Below are positions 31,452 to 42,986 of a stretch of 64,000 nt of DNA, in pieces (positions within the stretch are counted from its first letter, which is position 1; each line of letters starts with the position of its first letter). The translations under genes were made by a program, and so were the position numbers. This stretch comes from Hygrophila difformis. Lineage: Eukaryota; Streptophyta; Magnoliopsida; Lamiales; Acanthaceae. The stretch spans positions 21,172,444-21,236,443 of the forward strand of contig JAOANR010000010.1 in assembly GCA_030278955.1 (NCBI GenBank). Direction: 5' to 3'. The notes beneath the pieces were generated by a model, which saw nothing but the letters and a program-made list of their open reading frames with translations, was not told the DNA's origin and made no database searches.

Positions 31452-31645
31452 TGAACTTAGCATCTTGGCGAAACTTGAACTTAGAATCTTGGAAACTTGA
31501 ACTTAGAATCTTGGCGAAACTTGAACTTAGCATCTTGGCGAAACTTGAACTTGAAATCTTGGAAACTCGAACTTAGAATCTTGGCGAAACTTGAACTTAG
31601 AATCTGGGCGAATTGAACTAGAATCTTGGCGAATATTAACTTAGA
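31452..31645 (+). repeat. 24-bp tandem repeat in the Tekay-2 leader
   Basis: About eight imperfect copies of a unit around ACTTGAACTTAGAATCTTGG followed by CGAA, just upstream of the coiled-coil ORF. Some copies lack a few bases, so the period varies between about 17 and 24. Not seen in Tekay-1 or Tekay-3. Confidence 0.85.
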
Positions 31646-31662
31646 TCTCTTGCTTGCGCTAG

Positions 31663-31998
31663 ATGGCTAGTCAAGACATGATGCAGTTGATGGTCAGGAT
31701 GATGAGTGTTCATCTCGATACCCACCAGACCCTAGAGCAGATGAAGTATCGTATGGCTCAATTGGAGGCCAATTTACATCACATGGGCAACTTGAGAGAG
31801 GCGGATCATCACCGCATAAACCAACTCGAGCGCCAAGTCCAAACCCTCACTACACAAAACTTAATACTAAAGGAATACATCGATGCCCACGGGCAAGACT
31901 TAAACACTATCTTTGACGACCTACTACCGCCGAGTTCGGAGGAGGAAGATCCGGAGGAAGATCCTGCTACCCCGCCGAGAGACGTCATGAGGCACTAG
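31663..31998 (+). CDS. Tekay-2 small coiled-coil ORF upstream of gag
   Basis: 111 codons starting MASQDMMQLM, directly after the tandem repeat. Residues 15-85 form a heptad-rich helix (QMKYRMAQLEANLHHMGNL). It ends in DDLLPP at about 88-93 and an acidic tail (SSEEEDPEEDP). It matches the Tekay-1 and Tekay-3 ORFs in order of parts: helix, coiled coil with EANL core, DDLLP, acidic tail. The frame is intact in the one element whose gag-pol is intact, and gag follows 267 nt later, so gag needs reinitiation, splicing or a second message. Not assignable to a named family. Confidence 0.78.
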   Translation: MASQDMMQLMVRMMSVHLDTHQTLEQMKYRMAQLEANLHHMGNLREADHHRINQLERQVQTLTTQNLILKEYIDAHGQDLNTIFDDLLPPSSEEEDPEEDPATPPRDVMRH

Positions 31999-32265
31999 AG
32001 ATTCTATTGTTAGACATCGTTTTGCTAGAAAAATATTTCTACTTTTGTACTAAAATTTCTTTTGAGGAAATAAAATGCCGATTTATTTTTTTTTAAATCA
32101 AAACAAAACAAAACAAGACAAAATAAAATAAAACCCCGAAGCATACGATTCTCCTCAATCCGAACAAAGCACCACGTGCTAAATTACTACACACATATAC
32201 ATTCATAGAAATTGCTTAGACTATATGCTAAATTCACCAGCCCTAATCTATCCTATTGTACCAGA

Positions 32266-35200
32266 ATGGCACCCAGAGGAAGAGGAAGAGGCAGAGCCCA
32301 ACCTGCTCCCCAAACCACTACTGAAACACCTACTGAAACACCACCAAACGTCACTCAACCAAACCAACCTGATGAGGAACAGCCCCAAGGTGCGCAGGAC
32401 GCCCCCGCACCGAACAATGTGGGCGATCGTCTTAGGACGATAGAGGAAGTGTTGATTGCGCTCGGAAACGCGCAAGTCAACCAGGGTCAAGCTGCGGCGG
32501 TACCTCCGCCCCAAGCTCGCCCTAACTACCTGGCGATGGTGAATCCCTACCAGCCGCCCCACTATGCTGGTGAGGAGGATCCAGCTAAACTGGAGGAATG
32601 GATCCGGACTTTTGACAAGCTGCTAGGAGCGGTCAAATGTCCGGAAGGAGAGAGGGTACATGTCGCTTCATACTATTTGGGAGGCGAAGCTGATGACTGG
32701 TGGCAAGCAACGCAAGCCAAACTGACTGAAGAGGACGAGCCTTACTCGTGGATGGAGATGATGGAACTACTCAGGGATCGATTCTATCCCTTGAGTACTA
32801 AAGCTGCCATGTACGAAGAATTCCTGTCGTTGAAGCAAGGAAGCCAAACGGTGCAGGAATACTACACCCGCTTCAAGGAGCTGGTGAGGTTCGCACCAAG
32901 GCTAGTGCCTACTGATGCGGAAAAGGCACAGAAGTTCGAGATGGGACTGAACCTGTCTGTGCGCGAGGTGATCGCGGGGGTACACTACCCCGATTTGCAA
33001 GCCGTATACGATCGCGCTATAGCGGTAGCACGTGTGCAGCAGCTGAAAAGAAGGGTGAGTGGGGAGTCCGGCAGGGGTCCTCAAGACAAGAGAAGTCGAG
33101 ATTCACGAAACGAGAACTACACTGGAAGGAACGAGCAGCGCAGAGGGTCGAATAGGCCCCAACAAAACGACACTGGGAGGAGGTTCAATCAAGAAGATCC
33201 GGTACCGCCTTGCCCGCGATGTGGACGAACACATCTGGCAAGGGGATGCCCGCAACAAGGCGCCTGTTACCGATGCGGTCGAATGGGTCACGTTCGACGG
33301 GAATGCCGAACTAGGCTCGAGAACATAACAAAGAGGGACGACATAGTCGCGGGGCAAGAACAGCCTCAAAACCAAAACGGGCGAAACGGCAATAACCAAG
33401 GGTACCGACCCCCTCAAAATAGGCCGCAAAACCAGAACCAGAACCAACGACCTCCGCCCCCGCAGAATCAAAACCAACAGCCGAACCAGCAGCAGAACGC
33501 GAATCAGCAGAGCAACCAAGGACGCCCTGTGGGGAGGCTCAATGTGGTAAACCAAGCGAACGTGCCTGCGCAAGGAGAAGTGATGGCAGGTACATTTCAC
33601 GTTTTGAATACACCCCTTAGAGTTCTATTTGATTCTGGAGCTAGTTGCTCAATTATAGCATCAAGGATAGTGCCTGAGTTAGATCTACCTAAGTGCGAGA
33701 GAATTAGCTTAGGAATTCAATTGCCTTCTGGAGAAATAGTGTCTTGCTCTAAACGATATAACGGAATTCCTATAGTGATAAAGAACGTAGAATTCTTCGC
33801 GAACTTGGTAGAATTTAACTTAAGAGACTTTGACATCATACTGGGGATGGATTGGCTATCCCAGAATAAAGCAATGATCGAATGCCAACAGCAAAAGATC
33901 ACCTTGTCAAAAAGTAGGGGAAAGAGAGTTATCTTTTACTCTCAGCCCCCTACGAAAAGTAACAAAATCGTTAGCGCACTTAAACTAAGTAACTTGATGC
34001 GTAAGGGGTATGAACTATATGCGTGCTATGTGCACAACCTTGAGGTGGAAGAAAACAAGGTTGATAGCATACCGGTGGTAAGAGAATACCCGGACGTGTT
34101 CCCTGAAGACGTTCCGGGCATGCCACCTGAGAGAGATCTTGAATTCACCATAGATCTCATTCCGGGGACAGAGCCTGTCTCAAAAGCTCCGTACCGGATG
34201 GCACCACTGGAAATGAAGGAGTTAAAGGAACAACTCGAGGAGCTATTGGGAAAAGGTTACATAAGACCGAGTACGTCCCCTTGGGGAGCACCGGTTTTGT
34301 TTGTCAAGAAGAAAGACGGAGGGCTACGTCTTTGCATAGATTACCGAGGACTAAACCAAGTGACCATTAAGAATAAATACCCCCTACCGAGAATAGAGGA
34401 TCTGTTTGATCAACTGAAGGGAGCTTCAGTATTCTCGATGATCGATTTGCGATCTGGGTATCATCAATTGAGGATTGCCGAGAAGGACATTCCAAAGACG
34501 GCGTTTCGAACACGATATGGCCATTACGAGTTCACAGTGTTATCCTTCGGGTTAACAAATGCTCCGGCCATGTTCATGAATCTCATGAACAACGTGTTCC
34601 GAGAATTGTTAGACCAGTGTGTCGTAGTGTTCATTGACGACATCCTGATCTACTCGAAGAGCGAGGAGGAGCATGCGAAACACTTACATCAAGTGTTGGA
34701 AATCTTGCGAAGGAATCAGCTATACGGCAAGCTGTCGAAATGTGACTTCTGGCTGAAAGAAGTGGCATTTCTCGGACACATAGTATCCGCTGATGGAGTA
34801 TCAGTGGATCCGGCAAATGTCTCTGCCGTAACTGAATGGGCAACTCCGAAAAGTCCAACGGAAATAAGGAGTTTCCTTGGATTAGCCGGATATTATAGAA
34901 GATTTGTGAAGGACTTTTCAAGGATTGCACGTCCTTTGACCCAGCTACTTAAGAAAGGAGCAAAATACGAGTGGACCGAAGCATGTGAGACCTCGTTTCA
35001 AGAGCTGAAGAAACGACTCACAACCACACCCGTATTAACACTACCATCAGAGAATGGTGACTTCGAAGTATATAGCGATGCTTCGAAGGAAGGTTTAGGT
35101 TGTGTTTTGATGCAAGACTCGAGAGTCGTAGCCTATGCATCACGCCAATTGAAACCTCACGAGGAAAATTATCCGACACATGACCTGGAGTTGGCAGCGG

Positions 35201-36996
35201 TCGTTTTCGCTCTAAAGATATGGAGACATTATCTTTATGGGCGGAAGTGTCGAATGTTCACCGACCACAAAAGCTTGAAGTATATATTCACTCAGAAGGA
35301 GTTGAATTTGAGACAGCGAAGGTGGTTGGAACTCATTAAGGACTACGATTTAGAGATAGCATACCACGAGGGGAAGGCGAATGTGGTAGCCGATGCCCTA
35401 AGTCGGAAAACCCAACACGTGACAAACTCGTTGGTAATTCTGCCGGCATTGTACATGGATTTGGCAAGATTGGAGTTAGAACTTGTGCATCCTGGCACAG
35501 TGAGAGAAACGGTCAATGCCATGGTCGTAGAAACTCCAATATTGGACGAGATTCGACTCGCTCAACCGGGCGACCCGAAACTCGAGAAGATAAAAGGGTA
35601 TATTGCCGAAGGAAAGGCAGTAGGATTTGCTGTCCACGAGGATGGAAGCATCCGTTTTAAAGGTAGATGGTGTGTGCCTTTTAAATGTGCCGAGTTAAAG
35701 CAAAGGTTGATGGAGGAAGGGCACAACACGCCATATTCCGTACATCCCGGAGGTGACAAGCTATACAAAGATCTGAAGAAGATCTATTGGTGGCCGGGAA
35801 TGAAGAATGAAGTGGCAAATTTCGTGGCGAGATGTCTCACCTGCCAAAAGGTTAAGGCAGTGCGACATAAACCCTTAGGATTGATGCAACCACTAGAGAT
35901 TCCAAGTTGGAAGTGGGATAGCATCTCAATGGACTTTGTCTCGGGATTACCCCGATCACCTAAAGGCATGAACAAGATTTGGGTGATTGTGGATAGGCTA
36001 ACGAAGACAGCCATATTTATCCCAATGAAAGACACGTGGACTATGGACCAATTGGCCCGAGCCTACATTGATAACGTGGTACGACGACATGGAGTACCAC
36101 ACGATATCATTTCCGATAGAGACAGTAGATTTGTCTCTCATTTCTGGACGGAGTTACAAAAAGCTCTCGGTACTCAAATCAAAATGAGCACCGCATTCCA
36201 CCCGATGACGGATGGACAAACCGAAAGGACAATCCAAACACTAGAAGACATGCTGAGAGCATGCGTGTTGGAATTCAAAGGAAATTGGGAATCTCATTTA
36301 CCCTTGATTGAGTTTTCCTATAATAATAGTTACCATGCGAGTATTGGCATGGCACCTTTCGAGGCGTTGTACGGACGAAAGTGCCGAAGCCCTTTGAGCT
36401 GGGAAGAAAACGATAAGTCCGTGGTAGTGGGACCACAACTTATCGAAGACATGGCTCAACAAATCAAAGTGATCCAAGGGAAGATGAAAGCCGCACAAGA
36501 CCGTCAAAAGAGTTATGCCGACGTGAGACGACGAGACCTAGAATTTCAAGTGGGAGATAGGGTCATGCTAAAGATATCACCCATGAAGGGGGTGATGCGC
36601 TTTGGCAAACGGGGAAAGTTAGGTCCTCGATACATAGGACCTTACGAAATTCTAGAACGAGTCGGAACTCTAGCCTACCGATTGGCTTTACCTCCACACT
36701 TAGATCGAGTTCATAACGTCTTCCATGTCTCGCAACTAAAGAAGTATGTGCCGGACCCGACACATGTACTTCAACCGGAGATAATTGAGCTCGATGAGGA
36801 TTTGACTTACGAGGAAGTCCCAGTGCGTATTCTCGATACTAAGGAACGAGTAACGAGGAACAAAACCATCAAAATGATCAAGGTTCTTTGGTCAAACCAC
36901 GAAAGTGAGACGGCAACTTGGGAAGTGGAATCCGATATAAGGGAACGATACCCGACATTGTTCCAAACCGATACCGACACAGTTATGGGGACATAA
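32266..36996 (+). CDS. gag-pol: Tekay-2 gag-pol polyprotein (capsid, protease, RT, RNase H, integrase, chromodomain)
   Basis: 1576 codons in one frame. I chose the ATG at 32266 ([10 protein letters not shown]), not the in-frame one at 32212. Approximate residues: gag core 105-210; two zinc-knuckle motifs 316-347 ([17 protein letters not shown]); protease LFDSGAS at 455; RT from about 650 with FIDDILIY near 790; RNase [11 protein letters not shown] near 936 and DHKSLKYIF near 1000; integrase zinc region 1150-1195; catalytic D in SMDFVSGLP near 1222, D in ISDRDSRF near 1283, E in DGQTERT near 1320; [10 protein letters not shown]; chromodomain-like tail 1520-1570. Length and order are normal for Tekay chromoviruses. 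No stop or frameshift is seen, so it could be active. Confidence 0.96.
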   Translation: MAPRGRGRGRAQPAPQTTTETPTETPPNVTQPNQPDEEQPQGAQDAPAPNNVGDRLRTIEEVLIALGNAQVNQGQAAAVPPPQARPNYLAMVNPYQPPHYAGEEDPAKLEEWIRTFDKLLGAVKCPEGERVHVASYYLGGEADDWWQATQAKLTEEDEPYSWMEMMELLRDRFYPLSTKAAMYEEFLSLKQGSQTVQEYYTRFKELVRFAPRLVPTDAEKAQKFEMGLNLSVREVIAGVHYPDLQAVYDRAIAVARVQQLKRRVSGESGRGPQDKRSRDSRNENYTGRNEQRRGSNRPQQNDTGRRFNQEDPVPPCPRCGRTHLARGCPQQGACYRCGRMGHVRRECRTRLENITKRDDIVAGQEQPQNQNGRNGNNQGYRPPQNRPQNQNQNQRPPPPQNQNQQPNQQQNANQQSNQGRPVGRLNVVNQANVPAQGEVMAGTFHVLNTPLRVLFDSGASCSIIASRIVPELDLPKCERISLGIQLPSGEIVSCSKRYNGIPIVIKNVEFFANLVEFNLRDFDIILGMDWLSQNKAMIECQQQKITLSKSRGKRVIFYSQPPTKSNKIVSALKLSNLMRKGYELYACYVHNLEVEENKVDSIPVVREYPDVFPEDVPGMPPERDLEFTIDLIPGTEPVSKAPYRMAPLEMKELKEQLEELLGKGYIRPSTSPWGAPVLFVKKKDGGLRLCIDYRGLNQVTIKNKYPLPRIEDLFDQLKGASVFSMIDLRSGYHQLRIAEKDIPKTAFRTRYGHYEFTVLSFGLTNAPAMFMNLMNNVFRELLDQCVVVFIDDILIYSKSEEEHAKHLHQVLEILRRNQLYGKLSKCDFWLKEVAFLGHIVSADGVSVDPANVSAVTEWATPKSPTEIRSFLGLAGYYRRFVKDFSRIARPLTQLLKKGAKYEWTEACETSFQELKKRLTTTPVLTLPSENGDFEVYSDASKEGLGCVLMQDSRVVAYASRQLKPHEENYPTHDLELAAVVFALKIWRHYLYGRKCRMFTDHKSLKYIFTQKELNLRQRRWLELIKDYDLEIAYHEGKANVVADALSRKTQHVTNSLVILPALYMDLARLELELVHPGTVRETVNAMVVETPILDEIRLAQPGDPKLEKIKGYIAEGKAVGFAVHEDGSIRFKGRWCVPFKCAELKQRLMEEGHNTPYSVHPGGDKLYKDLKKIYWWPGMKNEVANFVARCLTCQKVKAVRHKPLGLMQPLEIPSWKWDSISMDFVSGLPRSPKGMNKIWVIVDRLTKTAIFIPMKDTWTMDQLARAYIDNVVRRHGVPHDIISDRDSRFVSHFWTELQKALGTQIKMSTAFHPMTDGQTERTIQTLEDMLRACVLEFKGNWESHLPLIEFSYNNSYHASIGMAPFEALYGRKCRSPLSWEENDKSVVVGPQLIEDMAQQIKVIQGKMKAAQDRQKSYADVRRRDLEFQVGDRVMLKISPMKGVMRFGKRGKLGPRYIGPYEILERVGTLAYRLALPPHLDRVHNVFHVSQLKKYVPDPTHVLQPEIIELDEDLTYEEVPVRILDTKERVTRNKTIKMIKVLWSNHESETATWEVESDIRERYPTLFQTDTDTVMGT

Positions 36997-37210
36997 CTGC
37001 AATCTTAAGGGGGAGAGGATGTCATACCCCCTAATTTTTCGTGCAATTTTGTAAACTTTTGAACTACGTTATGGCTTGATCCCTTTACCGGGTATGTAGG
37101 CAGCTTAGAAGTTTTAATTCTAAGTTCAGTCACAACATAATAAAACAAACTCAAGACCTTAGCACGAGACGAGAAAAGCCGAAACACAACTTCGAGGACG
37201 AAGTTGATTC

Positions 37211-37225
37211 TTAAGGAGGGTAGAC
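37211..37225 (+). promoter_or_regulatory. Tekay-2 polypurine tract
   Basis: TTAAGGAGGGTAGAC directly before the 3' LTR start TGTAATACCC. Between 36997 and 37210 lies a 3' tail that contains another purine stretch (TTAAGGGGGAGAGGATG at about 37006) followed by TCATACCCCC, possibly a second or older tract. Confidence 0.8.
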
Positions 37226-39826
37226 TGTAATACCCGAGAATTTTCCAACATAAAATAAAACAGTAATTAAATAAATAAATAATAAATAAAATAAATACTA
37301 TAAATAAATAAATAAATCCAGCAAATAAAAGAAATAAATAAAGATAATGAAATGAGAAATGAGATTTTTACTTAAAAAGGAATTAAAGGAATTTAATTCA
37401 ATAAAGGATGGATAAATGGTACACCAAAACCCGACACTAATGAACTCGAGTATTCGAGTCCAAAACATCCAATTAGGCTAAGAATAAAATTAGAGAGAAA
37501 GTATGACCCGAATATACCCCGGGAATCGGAATTCGGGAGCATAGAGGGATAGGAACCCGAAAGAGAGGCGGAAAAGCACGACGGATCGCACGACCCGCCC
37601 GGACCGAAGTCCAGGCGAAGTCGGCGCGGTGGCCGCGCGGTAAAGGAGGTTCAGCGCGCCACGACCGCGCCACCCCACAGATTTGTTTGTTGCGTGAATC
37701 TCTCACCCGAACGCGGATTTTTCGACTTTCGGTTGAACATCTCTCGACTCTAGACCTTTAGGTCGGTTGTGGACGCCCTAGGGATTGAGAATTCTATAAA
37801 TAAGCCCCTTGGGAGCCCCGAACAAGTTTACAAAACCCTACAACATTCTATACGTTCGAAACCCTAAATCCGGAGTCGTCGGAGGCACGAAACCAAGACG
37901 AACGCTGTTGGACGAGTTTCTCTACAGATCTCCATAGTCGTGGTAAGTCTCGGTCCAATCTTTATTCCATAAACGATTCGAAAACGAATCATAATCATCT
38001 CCTTTTTCTTTCTACACCCCCGTATCGAATCTAGATCGTAGAACCCGACGAACGGAGAGGAGAAACGGTGATCTGGAAGCCACGCCTCCGAATTGGACAT
38101 TCCCGACGTTTATAGATACTGTAAGTCAACCTTACATGGTTTTGGGAGATTTTAAAACATTCGAAACCTAAAAGATTCAACAAGAACCATAAATCTGTCC
38201 ACTTTTGTGTTTCTACCGACGCAACAGATTTGTTGAATTTTTCCGACCCTTAAAACGAACTCAAACGGAAAAACTTAAAACACGAAAAACGTTCCTAAGA
38301 CTTAGACCTAGCTACTGTAAAAATTTGAGAATTTTTGGAGTTGATTTGATATGTGAAAACCCGTTGAAACCGAACTGTTTGAACCTAGTTCTAGAAATCT
38401 TGGACAGAACTTAGGAATGATCTTGATCATGTTTTTGAGATAGGATCTAGGCTGTTTTAGATCTGTGGCCGAACATGAAAGTTGTAGATAAATGTCTTAA
38501 GATGATCCCTGTCAAATTTCATTAAATTTGGAGTTGAATTGATATGGTAGAATGTGAAATTTGTAAACTGTGACACTTTGAACTCGGACAGATTTCTTAT
38601 TATGCGAAAATTGGCGAGTTTGACCTACTTAGGTATCTCGGATTGAAAACGTTAAAACACAAAAGTTGTAGATCTTGATGTTTCCGAGTCAGATATGAAA
38701 TTTTGGAATTTTTGGAATTAAATCTGATTTTAGACGAATTTTGGAGTAAACTGTGATTTACCGAAACGAAATTTTGAAATCTTGTTGAAACATGGAATTA
38801 ACCTTTAGGGTTGAAACGAATTGAGATATTATTTCTAAATCAATACATTGGAAGGCAGATTTTAAAAACTAAATCCCCTTACAAACTTGATAAATTAAAA
38901 TTAGGGGTGAGTGCTCTGCAGGGTGCCCCCTAACGATTCACTTCGTGCCGTAATGGACGATGGTGACCCCGCGCGCTAAACTTGAAATGTGATATTGCCA
39001 AAACGGCGAAATATAGAGCCAACACTCTCGTGAATATCCGTATGGGTTTCCCGAGGCTCCGGAGTGGTACTGGGTATGGCTGATACGGCTGCGGCCGCCG
39101 GGCTACCGGCTAAACTTGTTGACATCGCGATTTTTATCGTGAAACTTTGAAATACCAAATCGGGAATGTAATGGGGATTCTAAATTAAATTAAACTAGAT
39201 TAAATTATATTGTGGTCCAATTAAATTATTTAAATGCTTTATTTAAATTATGGCTTTTATGATTAAACCATGTGATATGTGTTACTAAATAGAGCCTGAG
39301 ATAGATTATGCTATCGGATATGGATTATATGAAATCAAATATTATGTTATTATCATGCTTTTGGTAAATTATTAAAGTTATGGCTTTTAAACCCTACGAT
39401 CATGCATGTGTTAACTTACTCAGCAATTTTGCTGATCAAAACCATTTTTATTCCTTTCTTTACAGAATATGTGGAATGAGCATGTGTGAGCACGAATCAT
39501 GCATGGGATTTTGGGAATTTTTATATTGCTTTTAAATTTCGTACGTAGACTACATTATGAACGGGCCTGTTTAACCCGTGTTTTGGCCATGTCGGCCCTT
39601 TTTATATTTTCCGTTGCGATACTGTACTAAACTAAATATTTCCGCTGCGCTATGCTATTATTATTTTCGAGTTATATTGTATGGGCTATTTTGAATGCTT
39701 TAAATATTTTTAAATACTGCAATACCTAGCCTTGCATCTCTTTAGTAAGCTCGGAGAAACCGTGTCTTACTAGGGAGATGTGGCGGTGACATCCCGACCT
39801 GGGTGACCAAAAACCGGGGTGTTACA
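37226..39826 (+). repeat. Tekay-2 3' LTR
   Basis: Complete 2601-bp LTR, TGTAATACCC to GGGGTGTTACA. The TATA box is at 37795, the donor near 37943 and the acceptor near 39466. LINE ORF2 resumes at 39827. Confidence 0.93.
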
Positions 39827-41148
39827 GTTTTGGGATGACGTATGGCTGGACGATGGGGGGAAACTGAGAGAAAAGTATCCTAGGATATATGCTTTAGCTA
39901 TACATAAAAAAGCCACCATTGCTGAAGTTGGGAGATGGCAAGGGATAGGGTGGGAATGGGATATCCAACTTCGAAGAACCTTGTTCGATTGGGAGGTGGA
40001 TGTATGGAATGCCTTCATGGATGATATTGGAAGTATACCAGTTTGCAGGTCTCTCAAGGACAGGGTGTGCTGGAGTGGTGAGGGGAATGGAAGGTACTCA
40101 GCCTGTTCCACCTGGTCGCGCATGTCGAATGATACAAGGGGTGGTGTCGGGCAACTGTGGAAAAATATCCTGGAAACCGGCTGCCCCATGAAGATCAAAC
40201 CACTGGCCTGGTCAAGGAGCTCTTCCTGTACGAGCAACTCTAGCAGCCCGAAGATGCATTCAGGAACAGAATTTTAATTGCCCGTTATGTGACAGAGACG
40301 CTGACACGGAGGACCATCTGTTCTGCCAATGTAGGCACACTTATTCAATTTGGTACCAGTGTGTAGAGTGGTTTGGGGTAGAATGGGCTATGCCTGGCAA
40401 AGCAATCCAATTGATGTCGTGGTGGTTCGGTAGTGCTCCTAAGAAAGGTCTGAGATGTATATGGATGTTGACGGGAATGGCTGTGGTGTGGTCCGTCTGG
40501 AAGTGGAGGAACGAAGTGATTTTCAACAGGAAAACCTTCAAGCAACAGGAGGTTTTGGAGGAAATTAAATGGCGAGTTGGTACTTGGTGGAAAATCAGAG
40601 AGGAGTCGACGGGGTCATATATCGGACACATGGGAAGCAACTTTCCTGATTGCTTCGCGTCAACAGGAGGGAAGGGGTGGAAAGCTCCTCGAATTGGATT
40701 GGTGTGGGAAAAACCACTTGAGGGGTGGTGGAAGATCAATACGGACGGTTCCTCCTTGGGGAACCCCGGACCGGCCGGGATCGGAGGTGTGATAAGGGAT
40801 GGCCAAGGGGAAGTGAAATTTACTCTTGTCGATTCTATTGGTATGACCGATTCGACAGAAGCGGAACTAACGGCTGTCAGCAGGGTATGCAATGCTATTT
40901 TAAGAGATCATAAGTTTCCGTTGCCCAGGATCATATTTGAATGCGACTCGAGAAATGTGGTTGGACGGCTAAAAGACCCGGCATCTGTCCCATGGAGATT
41001 GCATAAACTCATGGTACCTATTTCGACGGTGCTAAGCTGTGGCGGATTGGTTAGATGTCAGCACATCCTGCGTGAAAGGAACTCTTTGGCAGATGGTTTG
41101 GCTAAGAAAGGTGCTATGGGTGAAAGCAAAATTGAAGAATGGCGGTAG
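39827..41148 (+). pseudogene. LINE ORF2, segment 3: zinc-finger-like region and RNase H
   Basis: Resumes at FWDDVWLDDG. A frameshift lies near 40210 (after KIKPLAW). In the new frame GALPVRATLA and CPLCDRDADTEDHLF form the RT-associated zinc region. The RNase H domain is at about 40730-41130 with its acidic residues in NTDGSS, TEAELTA, FECDSRN and NSLADGLAKKG. It ends at TAG 41146. An RNase H of this kind at the end of ORF2 is known for plant L1 elements and removes RNA from the cDNA hybrid. Confidence 0.9.
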
Positions 41149-42873
41149 GGGGTATCATATGGATTGGCTGGTGGTGATCAGGCATGTTTGACATGTTGGT
41201 GTGGGAGAAGAGACGAAGTGGCGCCGGGTTGATCATGTGTGGCCTTATTCTTTATCTCTTTCTCTTTCCCTCTAGTTTTCTTTTCAGGTTGTTGTGGCTG
41301 CTGAAGCACCTCGGAACCAGTTGAATTTTTGTATGCTGCTGTGGAAGCTGAGGAGGGTGTCTGGAGATACTGTGCCGGCTGCGGATGGAGTTATGTTACA
41401 TCACTTGCGCTCTATAATGCCTCATATGAACAACGCCTTGAACACTTGGGTGGAGGGATGATTTCTATCACTTGAATCATATACTGAATGCTGCCAAGTG
41501 GATTGGGTGAGTCTTGTCATCTAAGCTCCTCCTGAGACATGCACATGTAAGTTTCAATGTGATATCCTATAATTTGCTGCTGCATTTACGATACAACCTA
41601 CATTTGGGTCTTGTCAATGTATCGGCCATGATAAGGGTGCTAGGGTACTTCTCTTTGGATCTCCTGTACACCCATCTTTCATCCACCTTCGCATCCCTTT
41701 GTTCCTTTTTCCCTTCTGTCGATTCCAATCTCCTGTCCCCATATCCAATGGCCATACCTTGCATGTGGTCTGTCTTATCTTTGGGAGGCCCAAGTAAATT
41801 TAAAAAGGGTCATGTGGTAATGTTCTTGGTTAGTATGAGACTGGTGGTGGAAGATTGGACATGGTTTGGAGTGTTTGTCATTGTGGAAGGGTGCATTTTT
41901 CAAAAAAGCTGTCTGGGTAGTACGATGATGAGCCAAAATTGAGTACAAGTTGAGTGGCAGTTAGTCCATACATATTGGAAGGGTTGGTGGACAGACTTTG
42001 GGGAGCGTGGCTAAAGGAAGTAAAGTGATTGTTTTGATTAAGAAGTTCTCCGAAAAATCAAGGAAGAAAAGAAAGTAGGAAATTTGGATGAAGAAAAAGA
42101 AAAAGGGAAAAAAAAGAAAAAGAAAAAGAAAAAGAAAAGGAAAAAAAAGGAAAAAAGAGGAAATTTTGAGAGTTGAGTTTGATCAGAATATAGTATGATG
42201 CCTGCAGCTTGTAATCTTCTTGTCTAGAGATGGAAATGCTAAGGGTGAGGTGCCTCTCTTTTGTTTTTTGACTGTTATTGAGTGATAGTGATATTTAATT
42301 TGATTTCCCCATTAGCTAGTGTAGAGAGTGGGGTTGAGTTTGGTGGGTTCCGACGAAGGGTGTGAGGGATGGCCATTGGTTCGCTTGTGTTTCCCTTTCT
42401 GTGTCCATTTTATCCTCTGTTTAATATCCATCCCATTTCAATTCCCCTTGCCTTGGCCATTATTCTCTAGCTTATCCCTTTGAACGGCTGTGATACATTG
42501 ACTTGAACAATTTGTTTGGGGAGTTGTGATGCTGGAGGAATTTTATAGGATTGCCATCTTGATGCGGTACATGAGCATTACTTAACGTATTCAATTCTGA
42601 GATGACTTTGGAGAGACTCTACAACGTGGGATGTCTGTGCACTTGGACGGAGGCAGCAAATGAAGAACCACCCGAACAGGCTCTTGTTTTGGTTTCCATA
42701 GTTGTTTCAGTTGTATCCGAGCAGTTGTATTTTGATTCATGTTGTATTGTTGAGTGGAAAGACTAGCATAGATGTAGTACGTAGTGATTGTGGTGCGACC
42801 GGAGGACGGAGCTTGTAAGATAATAATGTGTTGACGTCGTTCGAATAAATATCTATTCTCAAAAAAAAAAAAA
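41149..42873 (+). other. LINE 3'UTR and poly(A) tail
   Basis: About 1.7 kb with no gene features. A purine-only stretch of GAAAAA units lies at about 42085-42165, and a poly(A) run from 42861. An open frame at 41514-41942 has no recognisable features. The length is large for a plant LINE 3'UTR. Confidence 0.75.
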
Positions 42874-42986
42874 AAACTCTCTTATTCTTCCTCTCCAAGT
42901 TCAAAACTCCTTCGACTCCACTTTCCGGCGAGTATTCCGGCGACGACGAGGCAAACGGGATGAAGCCTCCACCCTCTAGAACCTTG

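Larger units (their letters stand above)
28577..39826 (+). mobile_element. Tekay-2: young chromovirus with uninterrupted gag-pol
   Basis: Ty3/gypsy Tekay-type element inserted in LINE ORF2 between codons for GDGSR and FWDDVW. 5' LTR 28591-31165, primer-binding site 31169-31180, coiled-coil ORF 31663-31998, gag-pol 32266-36996, polypurine tract 37211-37225, 3' LTR 37226-39826. The LTRs differ at roughly one base per hundred by eye, so the insertion is recent. The first 27 bp of the 5' LTR and the left flank are replaced by a 14-bp filler at 28577-28590. Confidence 0.95.
22884..42873 (+). mobile_element. L1-type LINE with RNase H, nested host of Tekay-2 and a small TIR element
   Basis: Non-LTR retrotransposon, about 8.2 kb without its insertions: ORF1, ORF2 (endonuclease, RT, RNase H), a long 3'UTR and a poly(A) tail ending about 42873. 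It is flanked by a direct repeat AAACTCTCTTATTCTT (22868-22883 and 42874-42889) lying in the Tekay-3 LTR. The uninterrupted 3' LTR has that sequence once, near 51496. This fixes its boundaries and orientation. The 5' end begins within a few bases of ORF1. Confidence 0.95.

Noticed and set aside
33103..33600. 165-codon minus-strand ORF opposite Tekay-2 gag
   Set aside because: Shadow of the Gln/Asn-rich and zinc-knuckle part of gag; the sense frame has clear domains.
41514..41942. 142-codon ORF in the LINE 3'UTR
   Set aside because: Lies after the RNase H stop, has no recognisable domain, and the LINE ends with its poly(A) beyond it.
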